Both the position numbers and the translations under genes were made by a program. Below are positions 1 through 6,818 of a stretch of DNA of 9,247 nt, one piece after another. Numbering within the stretch: position 1 is the first letter of the stretch; each line of letters starts with the position of its first letter. The notes under the pieces are model-generated. The model had not been told where the DNA came from. It did not search any database and was given only the letters and a program-made list of their open reading frames with translations. The stretch spans positions 1-9,247 of the forward strand of contig JAPSGM010000057.1 of NCBI GenBank assembly GCA_031177555.1, written 5' to 3'. This stretch comes from Chloroflexota bacterium. GTDB taxonomy: Bacteria; Chloroflexota; Limnocylindria; QHBO01.

Positions 1-545
1 TCCTTGGGGCGCAGCAGCGAGACGCTCGTGTCCAGCTCGCTCGAGCACAGCTTCACGAAGACCATGATCGAGTAGTGGCCACCGTCGGAGGCCGTGGCCC
101 ACGAGCCGCCGGCCGAGTTGAAATCCTCGCTGAGCATGATGTGGCGGTGCGGGTCGGAGTTCATCCACTGGGTGATGGTCGCCTCGTACGAGTAGTCGCC
201 GCCACTGCGCCAGGCGATGATCTCCCCGAAGCTCGTCCAGCACACGCCCGACCTGACCAGTCGGTCCTTCACGTACTCCATGTCATGCTCGAGCTTCATG
301 CGATCGCGCATCTTGTCGGCGCGGTGGTCGGCGATGTCGTCGAGCAACGGCGTGCCCACCACGCGGGCCCGGTCGCGCTCGACGCGCTTGGCGTTGGCCG
401 CGTCCCGCAGGCCGTCGCCTCGGGTAGTGGCCTGGACCGGCGCCGCCGTCGCCAGGGATGCCAGCGCGAAGGCTGCCGCCAGGAGGGCGGCCACCAGCCG
501 GGCGCGGGTCGCGAGCGGAGCGTTCGTCGTCATTGCCTGTTGCAT
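1..545 (-). CDS. Secreted CAP/SCP-domain protein (YkwD-like), partial at the left edge
   Basis: The gene reads leftward and runs off the window, so its C-terminus is missing. Numbering from the ATG at 533, residues 1-35 form a signal peptide: Arg at 10 and 12, a long Ala/Leu/Val core, and a VQA cleavage site near 35. The mature part shows the CAP hallmarks: LDDIADHRADKM (His70), FGEIIAW (Glu104), Glu117, and WMNSDPHRHIML (His129) followed by a Gly-rich SAGGSWA stretch. These fit the usual His/Glu/Glu/His cavity. Cys98 and Cys163 could form a disulfide. Bacterial CAP proteins are exported and often wall-associated, but their activity is mostly undefined, so no reaction is assigned. Start choice: three in-frame ATGs exist (533, 545, 569). 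I prefer 545 because AGGGGA at 556-561 lies 10 nt upstream; 533 has no good Shine-Dalgarno site. The signal peptide works from either. Confidence 0.85.
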   Translation of the reverse strand, partial: MQQAMTTNAPLATRARLVAALLAAAFALASLATAAPVQATTRGDGLRDAANAKRVERDRARVVGTPLLDDIADHRADKMRDRMKLEHDMEYVKDRLVRSGVCWTSFGEIIAWRSGGDYSYEATITQWMNSDPHRHIMLSEDFNSAGGSWATASDGGHYSIMVFVKLCSSELDTSVSLLRPK

Positions 546-610
546 CGGGTTCGGGTCCCCTGTTCGCATTTCGGGATAAGGGCTGGCTGACCGTAACCGG
601 CGCGCCTGCG

Positions 611-626
611 CGGGCACCATGGCCCG
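611..626 (-). terminator. Weak hairpin after the GH18 gene
   Basis: CGGGC (611-615) and GCCCG (622-626) form a 5-bp GC stem with a 6-nt loop, beginning 18 nt past the GH18 stop codon. No T-tract follows on the leftward strand. It sits in the 99-bp gap before the CAP gene and could be a U-less terminator, but a stem this short is easily found by chance in such GC-rich DNA. Confidence 0.18.
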
Positions 627-644
627 ATAGGACTGGTACCTGCC

Positions 645-3600
645 TCAGGCGTCCATCCGGATGCCGGCCGTCTCCGGTACCCAGGTCCCGGCCCAGGTCC
701 CGTCCGTGACCTTGAAGTGCGGGGCGCCGTTGATGACGGCCCAGGCGCGGGTCGTGGCCCTGGTCGACCGATCCAGGGTCGCCGTCACCCGCTTCACGAC
801 CCGCCAGTCATCGTCGAAGCGGACGCCGGTGTAGGTCCCTGCGCTGAGCACGACTCGTGGGCGATCGGGGAAGTCGATGCGCTTGATCGCACTCGGCAAA
901 AACGCCTTCCGCGATTCGCGGACGAGGTAGCCCGACCACTTGCCGCTGGCCACGCGGAAGTACGCGGTCCCGTTCACGATCCAGCGCCCGCGGACGCGGG
1001 GCGTCCGCTTGCGGTCCAGCTCCCCCCGAAGGGTGGAGGTCACGTTGCCCTCATCGTCGAAACGGAGGCCGGTGTGCTTGCCCTTGCGCAGCACGATCCG
1101 GGTGGAGGGGTCGAGCCGCCACCGGTCGGCCTCGCCCGGCAGGTGCACACGCGGGGACTCACGGATCCACCGGTCGGCGAAGGCGCCGCTCTCCACGTGC
1201 AGCCAGCGACCGGGAAGGTTGGGCAGGCTGGCCCGCTGCCCGACCTGGGCGGTCACGACCGAATCGAACGTTGCGCTCTTCGGGGAGCTGAGCTTGCCAC
1301 CGTCGCTGACGTGGTACGCGGTGTGCGTGCCAGCCTTGAGCCTGGCACCGCGCCACGGGTCGTAGGCGGTGCCAGGAGCCGTCCGGAAGCTCCAGGACCA
1401 CGGCCGGCTGGGATTGCCCGCCGCATCCATCGGACGCTTGGAGACGACCACCGTGAGCTCCGCGCCGACGGGGAGCGGACCGTCCGGCGTGATCTCGACC
1501 CGCCTGCCGTCGCGCTTCCGGGCATTGCGCGCCGGAATGACGTCGCCGTCGGCGGTCGCGACGTAGACGTTCGCCGCGCCAACCCGCCGCATCCGCTCTG
1601 AGAAGTCCACGACCACCGGGTCGGTGACCGGGACGAGCGCCTCGCCGGCGACCGGCTCATGGCCGTCGACGCGCGGCCTGGTCAGGTCGAGGCGGACACC
1701 GAACGTCTTCAGCATGTCGGCGTCCACGCCGCGCGCCGGCGCGTAATGCGCGACCGTGCCCTCCACGGCCACGATGCGTGGCAGGTAGCGCCCCTCGGCG
1801 GCGATCGCGCCGGATGCGGTGCGTCCGTTCCAGGTCGCGACGTGCGACCCGGCGGCGACAGAGCCCAGGTTGCTGGTCCGCACCACCTCGCCGGAGGCGT
1901 CGACGATTTCCAGCCGGACGGAGGCCGCATCGGCCATGGTGAACTCGACGCGGGCCACGTCCTGCCTGCCGTCGCCGTTCGGGCTGAACGGCGAGGAGAC
2001 CGATTCGTAGCGGACGAACGGCGACAGCTTCGTGATCGTCGGCGCGAGGGCCGGCTTCATGTAGTCCTCGACGTCGGACCCGACCGCCATCCAGCCGATC
2101 TGCGGGCTCTCTGACGACGGCCACTCGCGGAAGCCGTACTGGACGCGGAACCACTGGAGGCCGGAGCCGGCGACCGGACCCTCGAGGACGTAGACGCGGT
2201 CATCCCGCTCCGCCTGGGCGATGACGTCGTAGCCGGTCCCCGGACCCGAGCGCACGTTGAGGGCCGAGACGACGACGCGCGCGAACGCACCTGCCTTCAC
2301 CTTTCCCGGCTTGCCAGGGACGTTCACCCACTCCTGGGCGTTGTTCATGTTGTCGATGGCCTTGACCCGGAACTCGTACTTGCGGTCGATCTCCCCGCTG
2401 AACCAGGCCGATGTCTTCTCGGTTCCCTTGAGCCACAGCTCCCAGCTGCCACCGACCGGCCGGACCTGGACGTTGTAGCGGTCGACGCCGGAGCCGTGGT
2501 CGGTGGCCTTCCAGCCCACCTTGACGCTCAGCCCGTCGGTCGCGGGCGGCAGCAGCCGGATGCCGCCCACCGGAGGGGCGCTGTCGCGCACGAACTTCTC
2601 GGCCAGCAGCTGCCACAGCTCGTCGCGACCCTGGTCCATGAGCAGGGTCCACATGCCGGTGCCGGCCAGGCCGCGCGCGTTGATCAGGTCGTACTTCACC
2701 CCCAGCGAGCGCGGGCTGTCGTAGTAGCCCTGGACCCAGTTGCCGTCACCGCCGTCCCAGTATCGGTACCACGGCACCTTGCCGACGTCGTCCCAGCGCT
2801 TGCCGTACTGCGCGGCCTGCAACCGGTGGCCGGTGTAGGTGTAGGCCCTGGACCCTCCGGCGATGGTCGGGCTGTTGACGGTCTTCTTGGTGGTGCGCCA
2901 GGTCCGGCCGTAGTACGGCACGCCCCAGATCAGCTTCGAGCCGGACGTCTCGGACAGGAAGTCCAGCATCGTGCCGTCGACGTCGAGGGTGTACGGGCTG
3001 TGGATGGGCGCCACGCCCCCGGCCCGCGACGAGCCAGACCAGTGATAGTCGTAGCCCATCACGAAGAGGGCGTCGGCCGCGCTGGACGAGGTGAGGCCGG
3101 CCACGTCGTAGCCGGTCGCCCAGGTGGCGGCGCCGGCCATGACGCACACGGTCAGGAAGTCGCCCACGCCGGCCGCCTGCAGGGCGGCCTTCAGCTCCCT
3201 GACGAGGGCGACGTACTCGTCGCGCAAGGAGGTGGCGACGGGCTCGAAGTCCAGGTTGACGCCGTCGGCGCCGCGGTTGCGGATGGCGTTGACGATCTGG
3301 TTGACGAGGCGAGTGCGGCGGGCCGAGCTGGTCAGGACCCGCTCCTGCTTCGCGGCCGACGTGCTGTCCCAGGCCATCATGGTCACGGTCAGCACGACCT
3401 TGACGCCCTTGGCGTGTGCGCGGTCGAGCACCTGGGTCATGCGCGAGCTGGTCCATCCGGCCCAGCCGGACGACGAGCCCTTGACCAGGTCGCCGTCTCG
3501 GTTCACGTTCACGCTGAAGTAGGCGATGGTGGAGACCAGCGAATATCTCAGCTCGGCCAGGGCCGAATCGGTGAGCATCCAGTAGGGCAGGAAGCCAAAG

Positions 3601-3968
3601 ACCTCCTTGTGCAGGCCGTTCGGCAGCCCGGCCGCGGTGGGCGGCTCCGTGGTGGTGCCCACGGCGCCGGCCGCCTGTAGCGGCTCATCCGAGTCCACGG
3701 CGAGCCTGGGGGCCCCCCTCTCGTCCAGCAGCACGGTCGGGGCTCCGCCGGGCTCGAAGTCGAAGGTGCCTGACCCCTGGTCGGCCAGCATCTCGGCATG
3801 CACCGATGGCAGCTGCAGCTCGTCGGGCATCGGCGGCAGGAGGCGTCCGCTGGAGGAGCGGACCGAGACATCATCGTCCGGGTCCGTGGCGAGCACCATG
3901 TCCGGTGCGAGCGAGGAGGTCACCAGCACGGTCGCGAGGATGAGCAGGGCAATCAGGCGGCGGGTCAC
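645..3968 (-). CDS. Secreted multidomain glycoside hydrolase family 18 protein
   Basis: Counting from the GTG at 3968 (1107 residues): signal peptide 1-27 (TRR, then a Leu/Ile/Val core, cleavage after VLA); acidic low-complexity linker to about 115; GH18 barrel about 121-460; FN3-like 463-556; SH3b 562-634 (ALNVRSGPGTGYDVI); FlgD/CHU_C-like Ig 658-738 (SPFSPNGDGRQD); Big_5-like 764-863; three repeats 876-1106. The catalytic motif is DGVNLDFE at 235-242, with Glu242 as the general acid and Asp240 beside it. Asn replaces the second Asp of DxxDxDxE, as is common in the spore-wall YaaH/SleL branch. MGYDYH (304-309) and the late barrel Trp in GMWTLL agree, so the enzyme looks active. Substrate is unproven: peptidoglycan or another N-acetylglucosamine polymer is favoured because of the SH3b domain and the mre neighbours; chitin is possible. 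An in-frame GTG at 3980 adds four residues but lacks the strong Shine-Dalgarno site that serves 3968. Confidence 0.93.
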   Translation of the reverse strand: MTRRLIALLILATVLVTSSLAPDMVLATDPDDDVSVRSSSGRLLPPMPDELQLPSVHAEMLADQGSGTFDFEPGGAPTVLLDERGAPRLAVDSDEPLQAAGAVGTTTEPPTAAGLPNGLHKEVFGFLPYWMLTDSALAELRYSLVSTIAYFSVNVNRDGDLVKGSSSGWAGWTSSRMTQVLDRAHAKGVKVVLTVTMMAWDSTSAAKQERVLTSSARRTRLVNQIVNAIRNRGADGVNLDFEPVATSLRDEYVALVRELKAALQAAGVGDFLTVCVMAGAATWATGYDVAGLTSSSAADALFVMGYDYHWSGSSRAGGVAPIHSPYTLDVDGTMLDFLSETSGSKLIWGVPYYGRTWRTTKKTVNSPTIAGGSRAYTYTGHRLQAAQYGKRWDDVGKVPWYRYWDGGDGNWVQGYYDSPRSLGVKYDLINARGLAGTGMWTLLMDQGRDELWQLLAEKFVRDSAPPVGGIRLLPPATDGLSVKVGWKATDHGSGVDRYNVQVRPVGGSWELWLKGTEKTSAWFSGEIDRKYEFRVKAIDNMNNAQEWVNVPGKPGKVKAGAFARVVVSALNVRSGPGTGYDVIAQAERDDRVYVLEGPVAGSGLQWFRVQYGFREWPSSESPQIGWMAVGSDVEDYMKPALAPTITKLSPFVRYESVSSPFSPNGDGRQDVARVEFTMADAASVRLEIVDASGEVVRTSNLGSVAAGSHVATWNGRTASGAIAAEGRYLPRIVAVEGTVAHYAPARGVDADMLKTFGVRLDLTRPRVDGHEPVAGEALVPVTDPVVVDFSERMRRVGAANVYVATADGDVIPARNARKRDGRRVEITPDGPLPVGAELTVVVSKRPMDAAGNPSRPWSWSFRTAPGTAYDPWRGARLKAGTHTAYHVSDGGKLSSPKSATFDSVVTAQVGQRASLPNLPGRWLHVESGAFADRWIRESPRVHLPGEADRWRLDPSTRIVLRKGKHTGLRFDDEGNVTSTLRGELDRKRTPRVRGRWIVNGTAYFRVASGKWSGYLVRESRKAFLPSAIKRIDFPDRPRVVLSAGTYTGVRFDDDWRVVKRVTATLDRSTRATTRAWAVINGAPHFKVTDGTWAGTWVPETAGIRMDA
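648..1343 (-). repeat. Three tandem C-terminal protein repeats in the GH18 protein
   Basis: Copies lie at about 1137-1343, 894-1094 and 648-851. Each begins near a DP motif (DPW in the first, DPST in the second), then has G-[TK]-[HY]-T-[GA], a variable strand with FDD in copies 2 and 3, a central variable part, and closes with a [VI]x[SND]Gx[WF]xxxx[VI]xE pattern (for example FKVTDGTWAGTW in copy 3). Copies diverge strongly, so this is a protein-level repeat, not a recent DNA duplication. The last copy ends at the stop codon. The same unit occurs twice in the next gene upstream. I do not recognise a named family; a surface- or glycan-binding role is inference. Confidence 0.75.
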
Positions 3969-3976
3969 GGGCTGGG

Positions 3977-3983
3977 TCACCTC
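3977..3983 (-). promoter_or_regulatory. Strong Shine-Dalgarno site that sets the GH18 start
   Basis: On the leftward strand GAGGTGA lies 8 nt before the GTG at 3968 and is an extended match to the 16S anti-Shine-Dalgarno sequence. It overlaps the alternative GTG at 3980, which would leave that start without a comparable site. This is why 3968 was chosen. Confidence 0.6.
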
Positions 3984-4028
3984 GGGCGGTTGCGGTGGTT
4001 CGGACGGTCGGCTCGGAGACGAGAACGA

Positions 4029-4034
4029 ACCCTA
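4029..4034 (-). promoter_or_regulatory. Candidate -10 element for the GH18 gene
   Basis: Leftward TAGGGT inside GGGTAGGGTTCG, about 60 nt before the GTG start. The 8-mer GGTAGGGT also occurs upstream of mreB on the same strand (7971-7978). It keeps the TA...T pattern of a sigma-70 -10 box, but I see no convincing -35 at 16-18 nt. A separate promoter here would agree with the hairpin lying between this gene and the one upstream. Confidence 0.25.
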
Positions 4035-4086
4035 CCCATCAGCCCTGCACCCCACCATGGTACCGATGACCCAGACCCATGGTCCC

Positions 4087-4104
4087 CGGGAGCCGGAGCT
4101 CCCG
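4087..4104 (-). terminator. GC hairpin just after the stop of the His/Cys secreted protein gene
   Basis: CGGGAGC (4087-4093) and GCTCCCG (4098-4104) make a perfect 7-bp stem with a 4-nt loop, 7 nt past the stop codon at 4112-4114. No U-rich tail follows. Stem length, tight loop and position make it the best terminator candidate in the window, probably ending the transcript that comes from mreBC or from this gene alone. Confidence 0.45.
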
Positions 4105-4111
4105 CGGTGGC

Positions 4112-5836
4112 TCAGCTGCCGGCGAGCAGGACCACGTCCGAGGACCGCAGCCAGTAGCCCGCCCACGTCCCGCTGGTGACGCGGAACCAAGCGCCGCCCT
4201 GGTTCGGTACCGTCTCCAGCGCGGCGGCCTCGAACTCCCTCGTCGCGCCGCGGGTGACGGTCTTCTCGACCGTCATCGCGCCGTCGGCGTCGAACTGGTA
4301 TCCGGTGTGCGTGCCCATCTTGACGCGCACCACCCTCGACGGGTCGTAGTCACCGGTGGCCGGCGCGGAGGGAGAGGCGTCATCGGCCAGGCGCACCACG
4401 TCGGACCGGCGCATCCAGAGCCCATTGAAGGTGCCGTCGGTGACGTGGAACCAGTAGCCGGATTGGTTCGGCAGCCTGCGGAGCGTGTCGGTGGTCGCCA
4501 CCTGGTCCGCGGGCAGGGTGGCGGTCAGGTGCGCGGTCACGCCACCATCCGCATCGAAGGCGTAGGCGGTGTGCGAGCCCTGCGCGACGACGAGCTGCTG
4601 GGCGTCGGGCCACCGCGTGGCGAGCCCATCACCCCCGTCGTTCTTGGTGCGGAACTGCCACTCGCGCGGGGCCAGCGCGCCGCCCCAGGTGCTGTGCACC
4701 TCGCCGCTGAGCCGGACCGTGTACCACTCCCTGGTCACCAGCGCTCTCGACGGGTCCAGGGTCGCCCGCAGCTTCGTGCCGCTCCACGTGACCTTGGCCG
4801 GCACGCGGAAGCCGAACGAGTCGTAGAGGGCGAAGCCGGACGGCGCCAGGCCGTGAACCGGCATGTTGAAGAACGCGCGCGGCGTCGCGCGGGAGGCCAC
4901 CCAGCGTTCGCCGTCGGGCGGCGACACCTTGGTGACGCGCGGCGCCTCGGCGAAGCTGCCGGTCCCGCCGGCCGGGGTCCGCCTCGGGTTGCCGGCGTAG
5001 GCGAACCAGTAGTCCTTGTGGCCCAGGTCGCCGGTGCGCTGGAGCCAGACCTCGGAGCCGGCAACGTCGGGATGGTCGAAGCGGCGCTGCGCGTTCGCGT
5101 CGTAGCCGTTGGCGTTGCGCGCGATCTTTCCGAAGGGCATGTTCGGGTTGCGCAGGATCAGGTCGACCAGCTGCGAGCCGCCCCGGTAGATGTCGGTCGC
5201 GAAGTAGGCGCCGGCGCCCATGGCCAGGACCGGGTAGCTGTAGTTCGAGACGCGCTTGCGCGCCTGGGTCTGGCTGGCGGCGGCCATCCACGCCTCGCCG
5301 GCGCCGGGGGCGTAGCAGGCGTTGTTGTAGATCATCACGAAGCCGGGCGCCGGGTTCAGGCCACCCGAGCAGTACTCGCGCTGGGCGGTGCCGTCGGACG
5401 AGGTCAGGGTCCCGAGCAGCGCCTTCTCACCGCAGTACACCATCGTGGTCGACCAGTTGTCCGAGTCGCCGTTCTCCGTCGTCCGGTTCAATCCCCAGCC
5501 GTTGACGCGGTCGGTGTACTCCCTGTCGCTGTACGGGCTGGGGTAGCCGTTGCCGTGGCCCAGGTAGACGATGATGTTCGCGCCCTCGACCGCGGCCTGG
5601 ACACGCTTCCAGGTAGCCTTCGGCGAGTACACCTTCACGACCTCGGCGCCGGCCGCCTTGGCCGCCTCGGCGATCTGGTTGCCCGTGCTCCGGTACCCGT
5701 CGGTCATCGCCCCGGTGGGTCCCACGATGATGACGACCTTCTTCGCGGCGGCGGCCGCGGGGGCGACGGCGAACGCGCTCCAGGCGAGCGACAGGACGAT
5801 GGCGGCGATGACGGGGATGCGGGCCCGAACTGGCAA
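4112..5836 (-). CDS. Secreted caspase-like (clan CD type) hydrolase candidate with Big_5-like domain and two C-terminal repeats
   Basis: 574 residues from a TTG start; a GAGGA Shine-Dalgarno site lies 6 nt upstream and there is no ATG alternative nearby. Signal peptide about 1-31 (RAR, hydrophobic core, poly-Ala end). The N-terminal module (about 33-285) has a first strand KKVVIIVG, then a strand running into YLGHGNGYPSPY (His94), then strand FVMIYNNAC (Cys174), then YPVLAMGAGAYFATD. Strand-HG followed by strand-Cys is the layout of caspase, gingipain and CHAT-type peptidases, so a His94/Cys174 dyad is proposed. Cys135 and Cys156 could pair as a disulfide, leaving Cys174 free. A Big_5-like domain follows (about 298-397), then two repeats (416-485 and 504-574) also found in the neighbouring GH18 protein. 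Export and modular layout are directly visible; peptidase activity is inference, and I know no gene name. The absence of a membrane anchor or LPXTG motif suggests the repeats do the attachment. Confidence 0.88.
   Translation of the reverse strand: MPVRARIPVIAAIVLSLAWSAFAVAPAAAAAKKVVIIVGPTGAMTDGYRSTGNQIAEAAKAAGAEVVKVYSPKATWKRVQAAVEGANIIVYLGHGNGYPSPYSDREYTDRVNGWGLNRTTENGDSDNWSTTMVYCGEKALLGTLTSSDGTAQREYCSGGLNPAPGFVMIYNNACYAPGAGEAWMAAASQTQARKRVSNYSYPVLAMGAGAYFATDIYRGGSQLVDLILRNPNMPFGKIARNANGYDANAQRRFDHPDVAGSEVWLQRTGDLGHKDYWFAYAGNPRRTPAGGTGSFAEAPRVTKVSPPDGERWVASRATPRAFFNMPVHGLAPSGFALYDSFGFRVPAKVTWSGTKLRATLDPSRALVTREWYTVRLSGEVHSTWGGALAPREWQFRTKNDGGDGLATRWPDAQQLVVAQGSHTAYAFDADGGVTAHLTATLPADQVATTDTLRRLPNQSGYWFHVTDGTFNGLWMRRSDVVRLADDASPSAPATGDYDPSRVVRVKMGTHTGYQFDADGAMTVEKTVTRGATREFEAAALETVPNQGGAWFRVTSGTWAGYWLRSSDVVLLAGS
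4115..4591 (-). repeat. Two C-terminal protein repeats shared with the adjacent GH18 protein
   Basis: Copies lie at about 4382-4591 and 4115-4327. They read GSHTAYAFDADGGV ... NQSGYWFHVTDGTFNGLW and GTHTGYQFDADGAM ... NQGGAWFRVTSGTWAGYW, separated by a Ser/Pro/Ala linker ending in DPSR. The DPSR lead-in and the VT[DS]GT[WF]xGxW close match copies in the GH18 protein (DPST; VTDGTWAGTW). Copy 2 reaches the stop codon. Confidence 0.75.
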
Positions 5837-5842
5837 TGCTGG

Positions 5843-5847
5843 TCCTC
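5843..5847 (-). promoter_or_regulatory. Shine-Dalgarno site supporting a TTG start
   Basis: Leftward GAGGA with a 6-nt spacer before the TTG at 5836-5834. It decides the start because the TTG is followed directly by a convincing signal peptide and the frame has no ATG in the first 40 codons. Confidence 0.6.
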
Positions 5848-5905
5848 GGTGGGAAGCTCTGGCCGCGATCGTGGCGCCCTTCGGGCACGCCCGCCCATGC
5901 CCCGA

Positions 5906-5923
5906 TGGTCCGCGGCGGGACCA
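5906..5923 (-). terminator. GC hairpin just after mreC
   Basis: TGGTCC (5906-5911) and GGACCA (5918-5923) form a perfect 6-bp stem with a 6-nt loop, starting 4 nt past the mreC stop codon. There is no U-tract. It may end or attenuate the mreBC transcript before the secreted hydrolase gene, whose start is about 70 nt further on. Chance occurrence is plausible at this GC content. Confidence 0.3.
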
Positions 5924-5927
5924 AGCA

Positions 5928-6791
5928 TCAGTCCTGCCGGAAGGCGGTCACCACCAGCAACCGGTCGAGGCGCGAGAAGTCGAGCGCCGGGCGCACGAAG
6001 CCCGTCTGGGTCAGCGCGTTCGTGTCCTGCTCCACCGCCTGCACCTGCCCGATGAGGAGGCCGCGCGGATATGCGCTGCGCGCCACGTCGTCGCCCAGGA
6101 CCAGCCCGGCGGTGACGATCGTGTCGCCCACGGCCAGCTCGTCGGTGACGTTGACCTGGACCAAGACCAGCTGGCCCCCCAGCTGGCCCTGGAGGAGGCC
6201 GAGCGCCCGGGAGCGCTGGTCGATGGCCACCACGCTGGAACGCACGTCGACGATCATGCGGACGGTTGCTGAGTCGGGGCCGACCGACACCACCGTGCCG
6301 GCCAGGGCCCCGCTGCCGGTGCCCCCGGCCGAGCCCACGACCGGCATGCCCTCGGCCAGCCCGTCGTCGCTGCCGGCATCGATGCCGAACTCCCAGGTGA
6401 AGTTCGACGGATCGCGGCTGATGATGCGCACCGGCAGCAGGTCCATGTCGAGCGACTCGGTCAGCCCCAGCAGCGCGCGCAGCTCCGCGTTCTCGGCGGC
6501 GGCCTCCTCCAGCTCCGCGATCCGCTGCTCGGCGCCGGCCAGCCGGCGGCGCAGCTCGTCGTTCTCGGTGCGCAGCCGGTCGATCTCGCCGATCGCCCCG
6601 AAGATGCCGGCCACCGCCTCGCCGAAGCCACCGATGACCTGTCGCACCGGGTCCAGCGCGCGCGCCGACGCCTGCTGCAGCGAGCGGGCGGGCTGGGTGC
6701 CGGAGGCGAGGAGCAGGAGCAGCGAGACGATGGTGAACGCCGCGAACCACAGGCCGCTGCGGCTGCGCCGGTGCGGGCTGCTGCTGAGCAT
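5928..6791 (-). CDS. mreC: Rod shape-determining protein MreC
   Basis: 287 residues, the usual family length. A basic N-terminus (HRRSRSG) leads into one membrane segment at about 13-31, then a coiled coil at about 67-112 rich in Glu/Leu/Arg/Ala, then the two-barrel extracytoplasmic domain. Conserved stretches include IISRDPSNFTWEFGIDAG (123-140), GLAEGMPVV (144-152), VGDTIVTAGL (221-230) and YPRGLLIGQV (241-250). MreC is a bitopic membrane protein that links MreB to the elongasome synthases (PBP2/RodA) and controls lateral wall growth. It starts 25 bp after mreB, so the two are surely one operon. No good Shine-Dalgarno site precedes the ATG; the space is taken by one arm of an inverted repeat, which fits translational coupling to mreB. 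Downstream lies a secreted protein gene rather than mreD. Confidence 0.96.
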   Translation of the reverse strand: MLSSSPHRRSRSGLWFAAFTIVSLLLLLASGTQPARSLQQASARALDPVRQVIGGFGEAVAGIFGAIGEIDRLRTENDELRRRLAGAEQRIAELEEAAAENAELRALLGLTESLDMDLLPVRIISRDPSNFTWEFGIDAGSDDGLAEGMPVVGSAGGTGSGALAGTVVSVGPDSATVRMIVDVRSSVVAIDQRSRALGLLQGQLGGQLVLVQVNVTDELAVGDTIVTAGLVLGDDVARSAYPRGLLIGQVQAVEQDTNALTQTGFVRPALDFSRLDRLLVVTAFRQD

Positions 6792-6796
6792 CTACC

Positions 6797-6818
6797 GACC
6801 CGCTTGGCTCGCCGGGTC
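6797..6818 (-). promoter_or_regulatory. Inverted repeat across the mreB stop codon, upstream of mreC
   Basis: GACCCG (6797-6802) and CGGGTC (6813-6818) are perfect 6-bp arms around a 10-nt loop. The arm read first on the leftward mRNA overlaps the mreB TGA, and the second ends 5 nt before the mreC ATG. A ribosome finishing mreB would melt it, so it could couple translation of the two genes. A chance repeat is possible. Confidence 0.3.

Noticed and set aside
2496..3680. 394-codon rightward open frame
   Set aside because: Antisense to the GH18 barrel, which has an intact catalytic motif; the predicted product is Gly/Val/His/Arg-rich shadow sequence.
4079..6055. 658-codon rightward open frame
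   Set aside because: It is antisense to the secreted His/Cys gene and the end of mreC. Its product is an Arg/Gly/Ala/Val-rich string with no signal peptide or recognisable domain, typical of a shadow frame.
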